DNA from: Amycolatopsis sp. NBC_01488
GTDB taxonomy: Bacteria > Actinomycetota > Actinomycetes > Mycobacteriales > Pseudonocardiaceae
NCBI RefSeq assembly: GCF_036227105.1
Contig: NZ_CP109434.1
Coordinates: forward strand, 4,807,001-4,871,000
Reading direction: 5' to 3'
Length of the DNA stretch: 64,000 nucleotides
Position numbers and translations under genes: made by a program
The notes under the pieces: generated by a model
Seen by the model: only the letters and a program-made list of their open reading frames with translations
Databases searched by the model: none
Told to the model about the DNA's origin: nothing
Shown: positions 41,054 to 50,231 of the stretch, one piece after another
How the letters are laid out: every line of letters begins with the position of its first letter
Position numbering within the stretch: position 1 is the stretch's first letter

Positions 41054-41547
41054 CGGCGCCGACGACCTCTGCCGGCCGCGCCGGTTTCCCGGCTTGGGCA
41101 GCTTAGTCGTCGCCATCCTCTCGATCGTTCGACACCGGCGAATCGTTTCAGTCTCGATCGACGTAATCCGGGACTTCGGCGAAGAGGACGTCACGGCACG
41201 GCAACGGTCGTGGCTGCTGTGTTCGACTGACCCCGCTGGGTGATGGTGGTGTGGACCTCTTCCGGTTCGGGACGGATTCGGGTGGGCGCCACCGGCGCTG
41301 TGCTGAGGGGATGGCCCCGGTAGCTCGGACCTCCGCCGCCTCGGGAAGGTGCCGCCGCCGCGCTGAGGACGGGTTCATGTGGCCTGGACCGGAACAGCGC
41401 TGGTGGACCCGTGGGCGCGCCCTGCCGCAAGGACGCGCCCACGGGGTGGGGCCGCTGTCGGGAGCAGCGGCCCCGGACGGGCCCGGCCGCCGCCGCGAGC
41501 CGGCTCCCCCCTTGGTGCGGACGGCGGTGCGGGCCCAGCTCAGGACG
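41054..41547. other. Intergenic region between tRNA-Arg and the I36 protein gene
   Basis: 494 bases without a supported gene; open frames lack ribosome sites. It must contain the tRNA promoter near 41060-41110. Two hairpins lie toward the right: 41411-41418 with 41434-41441 (GTGGGCGC/GCGCCCAC) and a perfect 10-bp stem 41448-41457 with 41465-41474, the latter a candidate terminator for the minus-strand I36 gene ending at 41548. Confidence 0.5.
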
Positions 41548-41922
41548 TCACTCCCAGATCTGGATCCCCCTGACCAGGAAGGGCGCGTCCGGGACGAACG
41601 TGCCACCACCCGGATAGGTGACGAAATCTCCCTCGGTCGAGCATTCCTCGCTCTGGTAAACCGTGACGTCCCGCGTCAGCAGATTCGCGAATGACGATCC
41701 GGAGAACCCCTCGGGCAGGGGAATGCATTCCCCGGGATTCGCCGTGCGCAGGTCGAAACGCTGGGTGTCGCCGCCGTAGTCGTTGGCCGACCACAGGCAG
41801 AACTCGCCTTTCTGGCACCCCGGGTCAGACGCGGCCTGAGCCGTTCCGACGCTGGTCATCAGCCCCAGTGCGGCCAGGACCAGCAGGTGCGGCAGCCGGG
41901 CGCGGAGACGGCGTGAAGACAT
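41548..41922 (-). CDS. Secreted peptidase-inhibitor family I36-like protein
   Basis: 124 residues. A Sec signal peptide occupies about 1-31 (RRLRARLPHLLVLAALGLMTSVGTAQA, cleavage near AQA-AS). The mature 93 residues have four cysteines and the beta/gamma-crystallin-like pattern GEFCLWSANDYGGDTQRFDL...FANLLTRDVTVYQSEECS, as in the small secreted inhibitors of Streptomyces (I36/SMI type). Its target protease is unknown. ATG at 41922; the ribosome site is weak. Stands alone. Confidence 0.83.
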   Translation of the reverse strand: MSSRRLRARLPHLLVLAALGLMTSVGTAQAASDPGCQKGEFCLWSANDYGGDTQRFDLRTANPGECIPLPEGFSGSSFANLLTRDVTVYQSEECSTEGDFVTYPGGGTFVPDAPFLVRGIQIWE

Positions 41923-42024
41923 GGTGTGGATTTCCCCTCTGGATTCGCGGCTTTCGGGAGCCGCGGTGAACTGGTGATTCCAGATTGGCGGGTGGGGGGA
42001 GGTTTGTCAGCCCGCCTTTTCGAT

Positions 42025-42065
42025 TCTGTGGACAACCGCCGGGGCGGGAGCCGGTTGTCCACAGA
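42025..42065. promoter_or_regulatory. Inverted pair of perfect DnaA-box sequences in a 14-bp stem
   Basis: Arms 42025-42038 and 42052-42065 are perfectly complementary. Each contains the actinobacterial DnaA-box consensus TTGTCCACA (42055-42063 on plus, 42027-42035 on minus). It lies 36 bases past the stop of the LacI gene and could simply terminate it, or bind DnaA. Confidence 0.5.
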
Positions 42066-42100
42066 TCCGCGAACGGTCTTGCCGGCGAGCTGTGCCGGTG

Positions 42101-43156
42101 CTACGCGGGTCCCGTGCTGGCCCGCACGACCAGCGAAACCGGCACTTCGGAAGGCGGAGGCACGTCGCCGCCGTCCAGCAGCCGCAGCACCAGCTCCCCG
42201 GCGATCCGGCCCTTGGCCGCGAGGTCCTGCCGGACCGTGGTGAGCGGCGGCGCGGACCACGACGCCGGCGGGCTGTCGTCGAACCCGACCACCGAAAGCT
42301 CGGCGGGCACGCGGATCCCGAGCTGCGCCGCCGCGGCGAGCACGGCCAGCGCGAGCTGGTCGGACATGCACAGCAGCGCGGTCGGCCGCGGCGTCCGCCC
42401 GAGCAGCGCGAACGCCCCGGCCATCGCGCTCTCCGCGCTGAGCCCGGCCGCCTCCTCGACGACGACCGCAGCCGCCCCCAGCTCGCCGAGGTAGCCGGCC
42501 AGCCGCTCCCGGGTGTCGCGGAACGCGGCGGCCGCGGCCGAGTCCACGGAAAGCGGCCCCCCGCCGGGCCGGACGCGGCTGCACGCGGCGAAGATGCCGA
42601 ACCGCTCGTGCCCCAGGTCCAGCAGGTGCCGCGCCGCGAGCGCCGCGCCCACCCGGTCCTGGCAGCCGACCAGCGCCGCGCCGGGCAGCTGCGGCTGGTC
42701 GATCACCACCAGCGGCAGTCCTCGCGCCCGCACCGCGTCCAGCGCCGGCGTGCCGTCGGCCAGTGAGTACGCGACCGCGACGTCCGCCTGCGCGGCCAGC
42801 ACGCGCGCGGCGGGCGGCCCGCCGTCCCGGCCGCCCGGCAGGAGCAGCAGGGCGTGCCCGTGCGGGTCGGCCACGCGCGCCAAGGCGTCCAGCGTCAGCG
42901 ACAGCGCCGGGTCGGAGAACGCCGTCGACAGCGAAGTGTCCAGCAGGACCGCGATCGCGCCGGTCCGGCTGGTCGCGAGGCTTCGCGCGGTCGGGTCCGG
43001 GCCCGCGTAGCCGAGCTCGGACGCCGCCCGCAGGACCTCTTGCCGCAGCTGTGCCGACAGCTGGTCAGGCCGGTTGTAGGCGTTGGAGACCGTGGCTCGC
43101 GAGACGCCGACGGCGACAGCGACGTCGTCGAGCGTGGGACGGCGGCGCCGGGTCAT
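42101..43156 (-). CDS. LacI-family transcriptional regulator
   Basis: 351 residues. Helix-turn-helix at the N-terminus: PTLDDVAVAVGVSRATVSNAYNRPDQLS, with the LacI hinge SLATSRTGAIAVLL, then a periplasmic-binding-protein-like effector domain (VGFDDSPPASWSAPPLTTVRQDLAAKG near the end). The ligand is not predictable. ATG at 43156. Its gene is divergent to an MFS gene, and the 51 bases between them contain CTGAAGCGCTTCAG, a textbook LacI operator, so it probably represses both itself and the transporter. Confidence 0.92.
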   Translation of the reverse strand: MTRRRRPTLDDVAVAVGVSRATVSNAYNRPDQLSAQLRQEVLRAASELGYAGPDPTARSLATSRTGAIAVLLDTSLSTAFSDPALSLTLDALARVADPHGHALLLLPGGRDGGPPAARVLAAQADVAVAYSLADGTPALDAVRARGLPLVVIDQPQLPGAALVGCQDRVGAALAARHLLDLGHERFGIFAACSRVRPGGGPLSVDSAAAAAFRDTRERLAGYLGELGAAAVVVEEAAGLSAESAMAGAFALLGRTPRPTALLCMSDQLALAVLAAAAQLGIRVPAELSVVGFDDSPPASWSAPPLTTVRQDLAAKGRIAGELVLRLLDGGDVPPPSEVPVSLVVRASTGPA

Positions 43157-43180
43157 CCGCGCAGTGTAGCCATGGACATT

Positions 43181-43194
43181 CTGAAGCGCTTCAG
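43181..43194. promoter_or_regulatory. LacI-type operator CTGAAGCGCTTCAG
   Basis: 14-bp perfect palindrome with the central CG typical of LacI/GalR operators, midway between the divergent LacI (start 43156) and MFS (start 43208) genes. Confidence 0.85.
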
Positions 43195-43207
43195 TCACGC
43201 TGGAGCC

Positions 43208-44386
43208 ATGCAGCGGGATCGGCTCGCGGTGTTCACCGTCTTCGCGCTCAACGGGCTCGCGCTGGGCTCCTGGGCGTCCCGCACGCCCGCGCTGGCGGCG
43301 CAGGTGCACGCGGCACCCGGCGTTTTCGGCCTGGCCCTGCTGGGCGCGAGCGTCGGGATGCTCGCCGCGGCGTCGGTGTCCGGCCGGATCATCGAGCGGC
43401 TGGGCGCCCGCGCGGTCGTGGCCGGGAGCACCGCGCTCGCGGCCGCCTCGCTGGTGCTGGTCGGCTTCGCGCCGGACGTGCCGCTGCTGGCCGGCGCGCT
43501 GCTCGTGATCGGCGCGAGCGTCGGGTTGCTCGACGTCGCCATGAACGTCGCCGCCGTCGCCGTCGAACGCCGGGCAGGCAAGCCGCTGATGCCGGTGTTC
43601 CACGCGGGGTTCAGCTTCGGCGCCCTCGCCGGTTCGCTGGCCGCGGGCCTCGCCGCCGCCCACGGGTGGTCGCCGGGACGGCACCTGACGGTGGCCGCCG
43701 TCGTCGCCGTCGCCGTGCTGCTGCTCGTGATCCGCGCGGTCCCCGGCAGCCGGCCCGAGCACAGCGAAGAAGGCACGCCGAGCCGGGCGCCGATCCGCCG
43801 TCCGGTGCTGTGGCTGCTCGCCGCCGTCGCGTTGTGCTCGGCGATCGCCGAGGGCGCGTCGTCGGACTGGTCCGCGCTGCTGATGTCGGTCGAACGCGGC
43901 GTGGGCCAGGGTGCCGCGGCGCTCGCGTTCGCCGGGTTCCAGCTGGTCATGGCCCTGACCCGGCTCGCCGGTACGTACGCGCAACGCCGCTTCGGCCCTG
44001 CCCGCTGCCTGGCCGCGGGGTCGGTGCTCGCCGCCGTCGGCCTGCTCGCCGCGGCAACGATCCCGGTCGCCGCGGTCGGTTACGCCGGGTTCGCGCTGGC
44101 CGGCGCGGGCCTGGCCGCCTCGTTCCCGATGGCCCTCAGCCTGGCCGGCGACGCCGGGAAGCGCGGCGACGGCACCGGCGGCGAGCGCGAGATCGGCTTC
44201 GTCACGGCCATCGCCTACACCGGGTTCCTCGCCGGTCCGCCGATCGTCGGCGGCATCGCGCAGGTGACGGACTACGGCATGGCGTTCGGGTTCGTCGCGG
44301 TGGTCGCCGCGCTGATCCTGCCCGCAGCCCTTGGCGCCCGGCGCGCGCGGGACCGGGAGGAAGCCGCACTGACGGTCGAATCGTGA
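43208..44386 (+). CDS. MFS transporter under LacI control
   Basis: 392 residues, about 12 membrane segments: LAVFTVFALNGLALGSWASRTPALAAQV, a pattern of the FucP/NagP-like and YbjJ-like MFS group, and GRIIERLGARAVV in motif A position. I use the ATG at 43208 because the in-frame ATG at 43172 would put the operator inside the gene; the ribosome site (GGAG) is only 2 bases from it, so a slightly later start is possible. Substrate unknown; a sugar or its derivative would fit the regulator. Confidence 0.85.
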   Translation: MQRDRLAVFTVFALNGLALGSWASRTPALAAQVHAAPGVFGLALLGASVGMLAAASVSGRIIERLGARAVVAGSTALAAASLVLVGFAPDVPLLAGALLVIGASVGLLDVAMNVAAVAVERRAGKPLMPVFHAGFSFGALAGSLAAGLAAAHGWSPGRHLTVAAVVAVAVLLLVIRAVPGSRPEHSEEGTPSRAPIRRPVLWLLAAVALCSAIAEGASSDWSALLMSVERGVGQGAAALAFAGFQLVMALTRLAGTYAQRRFGPARCLAAGSVLAAVGLLAAATIPVAAVGYAGFALAGAGLAASFPMALSLAGDAGKRGDGTGGEREIGFVTAIAYTGFLAGPPIVGGIAQVTDYGMAFGFVAVVAALILPAALGARRARDREEAALTVES

Positions 44387-44573
44387 CGCAACGCCGGGAT
44401 CCGGGCGCTCGGCCGCGCGTCTCTTCCGTACGGGCCCCCTACCGCCGTGGCCCCGTTGACAGTGCGGAACCGGGCGCGGCAAGCTGAGCGCGTCGTAAGC
44501 TGAAATGAATGTGCCGACGTTACGAGTTCAGGTGGGCTGGTCAGGGTAGGGGCCCTGACCCGGGGAGGACGTC

Positions 44574-45734
44574 GTGAGGGTTGTGCTGCTCGGCGGCGCG
44601 GGGGCGCTCGCCGGCGGAGCCGGGCTGCCGCTCGTGCAAGGGGCGGTGCCGAGGTTCGTGCTCGTGCCGGTCGCGTTCCGGCTCGCGCTGTTCCTGCAAG
44701 CGGTCTGGGCCGGCGGCCCGCCGGGCGCGCCGGTGCTCGGCCTCACCATCGCGCTCTACCTGGTGCCGAACCTGGCCGAGGTGGCCTGGGTCTTCCACCG
44801 CAGCACCGGCATCCGGCCGGTGCTCGCCGCCGACACCGCGTACACGCTCGTCACGAGCTTGGCCGCGGCGATGTTCGCACCCGGCCTGCTCGCCCTGACC
44901 TGGCCGAACATCATGGGCACGGTCATGGTCTGGACGTTGCTGCGCGGCGCTCCGGCGGGAGCGATCGCGATCTCCGGCGCGGTGCTCCTGCGCTACGGCA
45001 TGGCCGCGGTGTCCGGCACGTCCGCGCCCGCAACGTGGATCGTGCTCGCCCTGGTCGCGGCCGCCGCGACGGCGCTGGCGATCGTCCTGCTCGTCGCCGG
45101 CGCGATGCGATTCGCGCACCGGCTGGGGGAGCAGCGCGGCCGGGCCGCCGAACGGGAGCGGCACCGGCGCGACCTGCACGACACGGTCCTGCAGGTGATG
45201 GAGTCGATCGCGCTGCCGGCCCCCCGCGACGGCCTCGACCCGGTGGGCAGCCTCGACCAGGTCCGCCGCATCGCCCGCGCGCACGCTCTGCGCCTGCGGC
45301 TCAGCCTCGACGGCGACGAGCCCGCCGAGCCGGGCGGCCTCGAGCACCGCCTCGGCGCGCTGGCGGTCGAGATGACGGCGGAGGGCCTGCGCGTGGACCT
45401 CGTCGCGCTCGCGAAGCCCGCCGAAGTCCCCGAGAGCGTCGTCAACTCGTTGCACGACGCGGCTCGCGAAGCGCTGCGAAACACGTTGAAGCACGCGAAG
45501 ACGCTGAAGGCCGTCATGTGCCTCGAAGAGCACAACGGGATCGTCACGGTGTCCGTGCGCGACCACGGGACGGGCTTCGACGCCGGGGCGCACCGCGCCG
45601 GGTTCGGCATCGAGAACTCGATCCACGCGCGAATGGCCGAGATCGGCGGCACCGCGCGCATCGACTCGGCGCCGGGCCAGGGCACCCGGGTCGTGCTGAC
45701 CGCGCCGTTAGAGCTGGGTTTCGCCGTCGGGTGA
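44574..45734 (+). CDS. Orphan sensor histidine kinase (HisKA_3 type)
   Basis: 386 residues. Roughly six membrane segments fill the first 180 residues. The phosphoacceptor is His202 in RRDLHDTVLQVMESIALP; the ATPase domain has EALRNTLKHA (N box), RDHGTGFD and GFGIENS (G boxes). This matches the NarL/DesK-partner kinase class, but no response-regulator gene adjoins on either side. The GTG at 44574 has GGGGAGG 6 bases ahead; an inverted repeat GGTCAGGG/CCCTGACC lies at 44539-44560. The codon at 45708-45710 is TTA and is read on the other strand as the TAA stop of the phosphatase gene, with which the 3' end overlaps by 27 bases. Confidence 0.88.
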   Translation: MRVVLLGGAGALAGGAGLPLVQGAVPRFVLVPVAFRLALFLQAVWAGGPPGAPVLGLTIALYLVPNLAEVAWVFHRSTGIRPVLAADTAYTLVTSLAAAMFAPGLLALTWPNIMGTVMVWTLLRGAPAGAIAISGAVLLRYGMAAVSGTSAPATWIVLALVAAAATALAIVLLVAGAMRFAHRLGEQRGRAAERERHRRDLHDTVLQVMESIALPAPRDGLDPVGSLDQVRRIARAHALRLRLSLDGDEPAEPGGLEHRLGALAVEMTAEGLRVDLVALAKPAEVPESVVNSLHDAAREALRNTLKHAKTLKAVMCLEEHNGIVTVSVRDHGTGFDAGAHRAGFGIENSIHARMAEIGGTARIDSAPGQGTRVVLTAPLELGFAVG

Positions 45735-46346
45735 GTCGCGCCACTGCGCGAACGGACGGTCCAGCGCCCACTTGCCGTCCTGCTCGTCGAGGACGCGGTA
45801 TTCGCAGGTCCCCGGGTTGGACAGCGACTCGAACAGCTCGGTGCTCCAGCCGAAGAGCCGTCGGCACAGCAGTCGCAGCGTGAGCCCGTGGGACACGATC
45901 AGCACCGTCTCCGGGTGACGTTCGTCGCGCAGGCGCAGGTCCGAGAGGAACGCCGCCACGCGGTCGTCGACGTCCGCGCCCGACTCGCCGAAGGGCAGCC
46001 GGTAGAAGAAGTGCCCGAACTGGTGGCGCCGCGCCTTCTGGACCTCCTGGTCGGCCGGGTCCTGGAGATTGCCCCAGTCCTGTTCGCGCAGCCGTGGCTC
46101 CTGCAGCAGCCGCTCGCACGACGCCTCGATGTCCAGCAGCCGCAACGTTTCCCGCGTGCGCAGGTACGGGCTGACGTAGACGGCGGGCCGCTCCCCGTCG
46201 AGCAGCCGGGCGATCTCCGGCGCGACCGCGCGGGCCTCGCGTTCGCCCTTCGTGGTCAGCGGCAGGGCGTGGTCGGGGATCCGCGTGTAGGCCAGCTCGT
46301 CGACGTTGCCGAGCGACTCGGCGTGCCGCAGCAGGATCATTCGCAC
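45708..46346 (-). CDS. Histidine phosphatase (phosphoglycerate mutase-like) family protein
   Basis: 212 residues. ILLRHAESLGNVDE contains the catalytic RHA(E) histidine; ALPLTTKGEREARAVAP, VSPYLRTRETLRLL and VLIVSHGLTLRLLCRRLFGW supply the second histidine and phosphate pocket. LREQDWGNLQDPADQEVQKARRHQFGHFFYRLPFGES is characteristic of the actinobacterial members. The family includes mutases and general phosphatases; substrate unknown. ATG at 46346 (another two codons later). Converges with and overlaps the kinase gene. Confidence 0.9.
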   Translation of the reverse strand: MRMILLRHAESLGNVDELAYTRIPDHALPLTTKGEREARAVAPEIARLLDGERPAVYVSPYLRTRETLRLLDIEASCERLLQEPRLREQDWGNLQDPADQEVQKARRHQFGHFFYRLPFGESGADVDDRVAAFLSDLRLRDERHPETVLIVSHGLTLRLLCRRLFGWSTELFESLSNPGTCEYRVLDEQDGKWALDRPFAQWRDSPDGETQL

Positions 46347-46402
46347 GCTCCCATCCTGCCCGTCACACGGGCCTGACCGGGGCTGGGCATACCCTCAGTG
46401 GC

Positions 46403-48421
46403 GTGTCCGCGACGAAATCCGACGTCCCCACCCAGCGCCGGGCCAGTGTGCTGCCCCTGCTCGCGGTCGGCGTGCTGCTGGCCGCCGTCGTCGCGATCGG
46501 GCTGATCGCGCTCACCGGCGGGGCCGGCTACGTCATCGCCGGCCTGCCGGATCCGGGCCTGGTGACCAAGTACGGCATCACGGTCATGCGCGTGCTGTCG
46601 GAGGCCGCGTCGGTGATCTGCGTCGGGTCGCTGCTGCTGGCCGCGTTCCTGGTGCCGCCGCAGAAGTCCGGCACGCTCGGCCCCGAGGGCTACGGTGCCC
46701 TGCGCGCGGCCGGGATCGCCGCCTGGGTGTGGTTCGCCGCGGCGCTGCTGTCGGTCGCCTTCACCGCCGCCGACACCGCCGGGAAGCCGTTCGGCGACGT
46801 CCTGGATCCGCAGACGCTGCTCGACCTCGTCGGCGCCATCGAGCAGCCGAAGGCCTGGTTGTGGACCGCCCTGATCGCCGTGCTCGTCGCACTCGGCTGC
46901 CGGCTCGCGCTCTCGTGGGGCTGGACGGCGGTGCTGTTCTTCCTGGCCGTCGGCGGCCTGGTCCCGGTCGCGGTCACCGGGCACTCCGCGAGCGGCGGCT
47001 CGCACGACGTCGCCACCAACAGCCTCCTGTTCCACCTCGTCGCCGCGTCCCTCTGGGTCGGCGGCCTGATCGCGGTGCTGGCGCTGGGCTACCGGCGCGG
47101 GAACCACCTGAGCCTGGCGGCGCAGCGGTTCTCGCGGCTCGCGCTGGTGTGCTGGATCGTGATGGCGATCTCCGGCGTGATCAACGCGCTGGTGCGGATC
47201 GAGCTGAACGACCTCTTCACCACCGACTACGGCCTCCTGGTCGTCGCCAAGACGGTCGCCCTGCTGCTGCTCGGCGTCTTCGGCCACCAGCAGCGGCAAA
47301 AGGGCGTCAAGGACCTCGTCGACGGCAGGGGCGGCGCGCAGCTGCTGCGCCTGGCGGCGGTCGAGATCCTGATCATGTTCGTCACGATCGGGATCGCGTC
47401 CGGACTGGCCAGGACGCCGCCACCGGCGGACGCGATCACCCAGCCGTCCACCACCGAGCTGCTCATCGGCTACAACCTCGACGGCGCGCCGACGGTGTGG
47501 CGGCTGCTCTTCGACACCCGCTTCGACCTCGTGTACGGGACGCTCGCGCTCGTCCTCGGCGGCCTGTACCTCGCCGGCGTGCAGCGGCTGCTGCGCCGCG
47601 GCGACACCTGGCCGGCCGGCCGCACGGCCGCCTGGATCGTCGGCTGCGTCGTGCTGCTGATCGCGACGTCGTCGGGGATCGGCCGCTACTCGCCGGCGAT
47701 GTTCAGCGTGCACATGGGCAGCCACATGCTGCTGTCGATGGTGGCGCCGGTGCTGTTCGTGCTCGGCGGACCGGTGACGCTCGCGCTGCGCGCCCTGCCG
47801 GCCGCCGGCCAGGACACCCCACCGGGGCCGCGCGAGTGGATCGTCGCGGCGGTGCACTCGCCGGTGTCGCGGTTCCTGACCCATCCGGTGGTCGCGCTGC
47901 TGCTGTTCGTCGGCTCGTTCTACGCGCTGTACTTCTCCGGCCTGTTCGACAACGCGCTGAACTACCACTGGGCGCACCTGGCGATGAACGCGCACTTCCT
48001 GCTCGCCGGGTACGTCTTCTACTGGCCGGTGATCGGCGTCGACCCGGCGCCGCGGCGGATCCCGTACCTCGGCCGGCTCGGCATGATGTTCGCCGCCATG
48101 CCGTTCCACGCCTTCTTCGGCGTGATCCTGATGAGCAAGCAGACCGTGATCGGGCAGGCGTTCTACAGCCAGCTGCACCTGCCGTGGGTGGCGGACCTGC
48201 TCACCGACCAGCGGCTCGGCGGCGGCATCGCGTGGGCGTCGGGCGAGCTGCCGGTGCTGCTGGTGCTGATCGCGCTGCTGGTGCAGTGGTCGCGCCAGGA
48301 CGAGCGCGAGGCGAAGCGGCGTGACCGGCGCGAAGCGGCGACGGGCGACGAGGAGCTGAACGCCTACAACGCGATGCTGAAGAACCTCGCCGAGGGCAAG
48401 CGACCCTCGGGTTCCAGTTGA
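46403..48421 (+). CDS. CopD-CtaG fusion membrane protein (copper/cytochrome oxidase assembly)
   Basis: 672 residues, almost entirely membrane segments. The first half matches copper-resistance CopD: GHSASGGSHDVATNSLLFHLVAASLWVGGLIAVLAL with its conserved histidines. The second half matches caa3_CtaG: FSVHMGSHMLLSMVAPVLFVLGGPVTLALRALP, NYHWAHLAMNAHFLLAGYVFYWPVIGVDP and MPFHAFFGVILMS. This fusion is standard in actinobacteria and is thought to deliver copper to cytochrome oxidase. The GTG at 46403 gives the start; C-terminal tail of about 40 charged residues. Stands between the phosphatase and EttA. Confidence 0.93.
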   Translation: MSATKSDVPTQRRASVLPLLAVGVLLAAVVAIGLIALTGGAGYVIAGLPDPGLVTKYGITVMRVLSEAASVICVGSLLLAAFLVPPQKSGTLGPEGYGALRAAGIAAWVWFAAALLSVAFTAADTAGKPFGDVLDPQTLLDLVGAIEQPKAWLWTALIAVLVALGCRLALSWGWTAVLFFLAVGGLVPVAVTGHSASGGSHDVATNSLLFHLVAASLWVGGLIAVLALGYRRGNHLSLAAQRFSRLALVCWIVMAISGVINALVRIELNDLFTTDYGLLVVAKTVALLLLGVFGHQQRQKGVKDLVDGRGGAQLLRLAAVEILIMFVTIGIASGLARTPPPADAITQPSTTELLIGYNLDGAPTVWRLLFDTRFDLVYGTLALVLGGLYLAGVQRLLRRGDTWPAGRTAAWIVGCVVLLIATSSGIGRYSPAMFSVHMGSHMLLSMVAPVLFVLGGPVTLALRALPAAGQDTPPGPREWIVAAVHSPVSRFLTHPVVALLLFVGSFYALYFSGLFDNALNYHWAHLAMNAHFLLAGYVFYWPVIGVDPAPRRIPYLGRLGMMFAAMPFHAFFGVILMSKQTVIGQAFYSQLHLPWVADLLTDQRLGGGIAWASGELPVLLVLIALLVQWSRQDEREAKRRDRREAATGDEELNAYNAMLKNLAEGKRPSGSS

Positions 48422-48538
48422 GGTTGAGGTCTCGTCGGACGCCCGGAAACAGCGCTTCCGGTGATCCCGGGCTGACATTCGGTAGTCCGACGGTGACCGG
48501 CGTCAGGCCGCGATCAGGTGCGCTCTACGATCGTGCGT

Positions 48539-50215
<1,677 letters not shown>

Positions 50216-50231
50216 GGGGGCGGGTTTCCCC

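Noticed and set aside
40139..41547. Integrase, recombinase or CRISPR array near the tRNA
   Set aside because: No tyrosine or serine recombinase motif in any frame and no regularly spaced direct repeats anywhere in the window.
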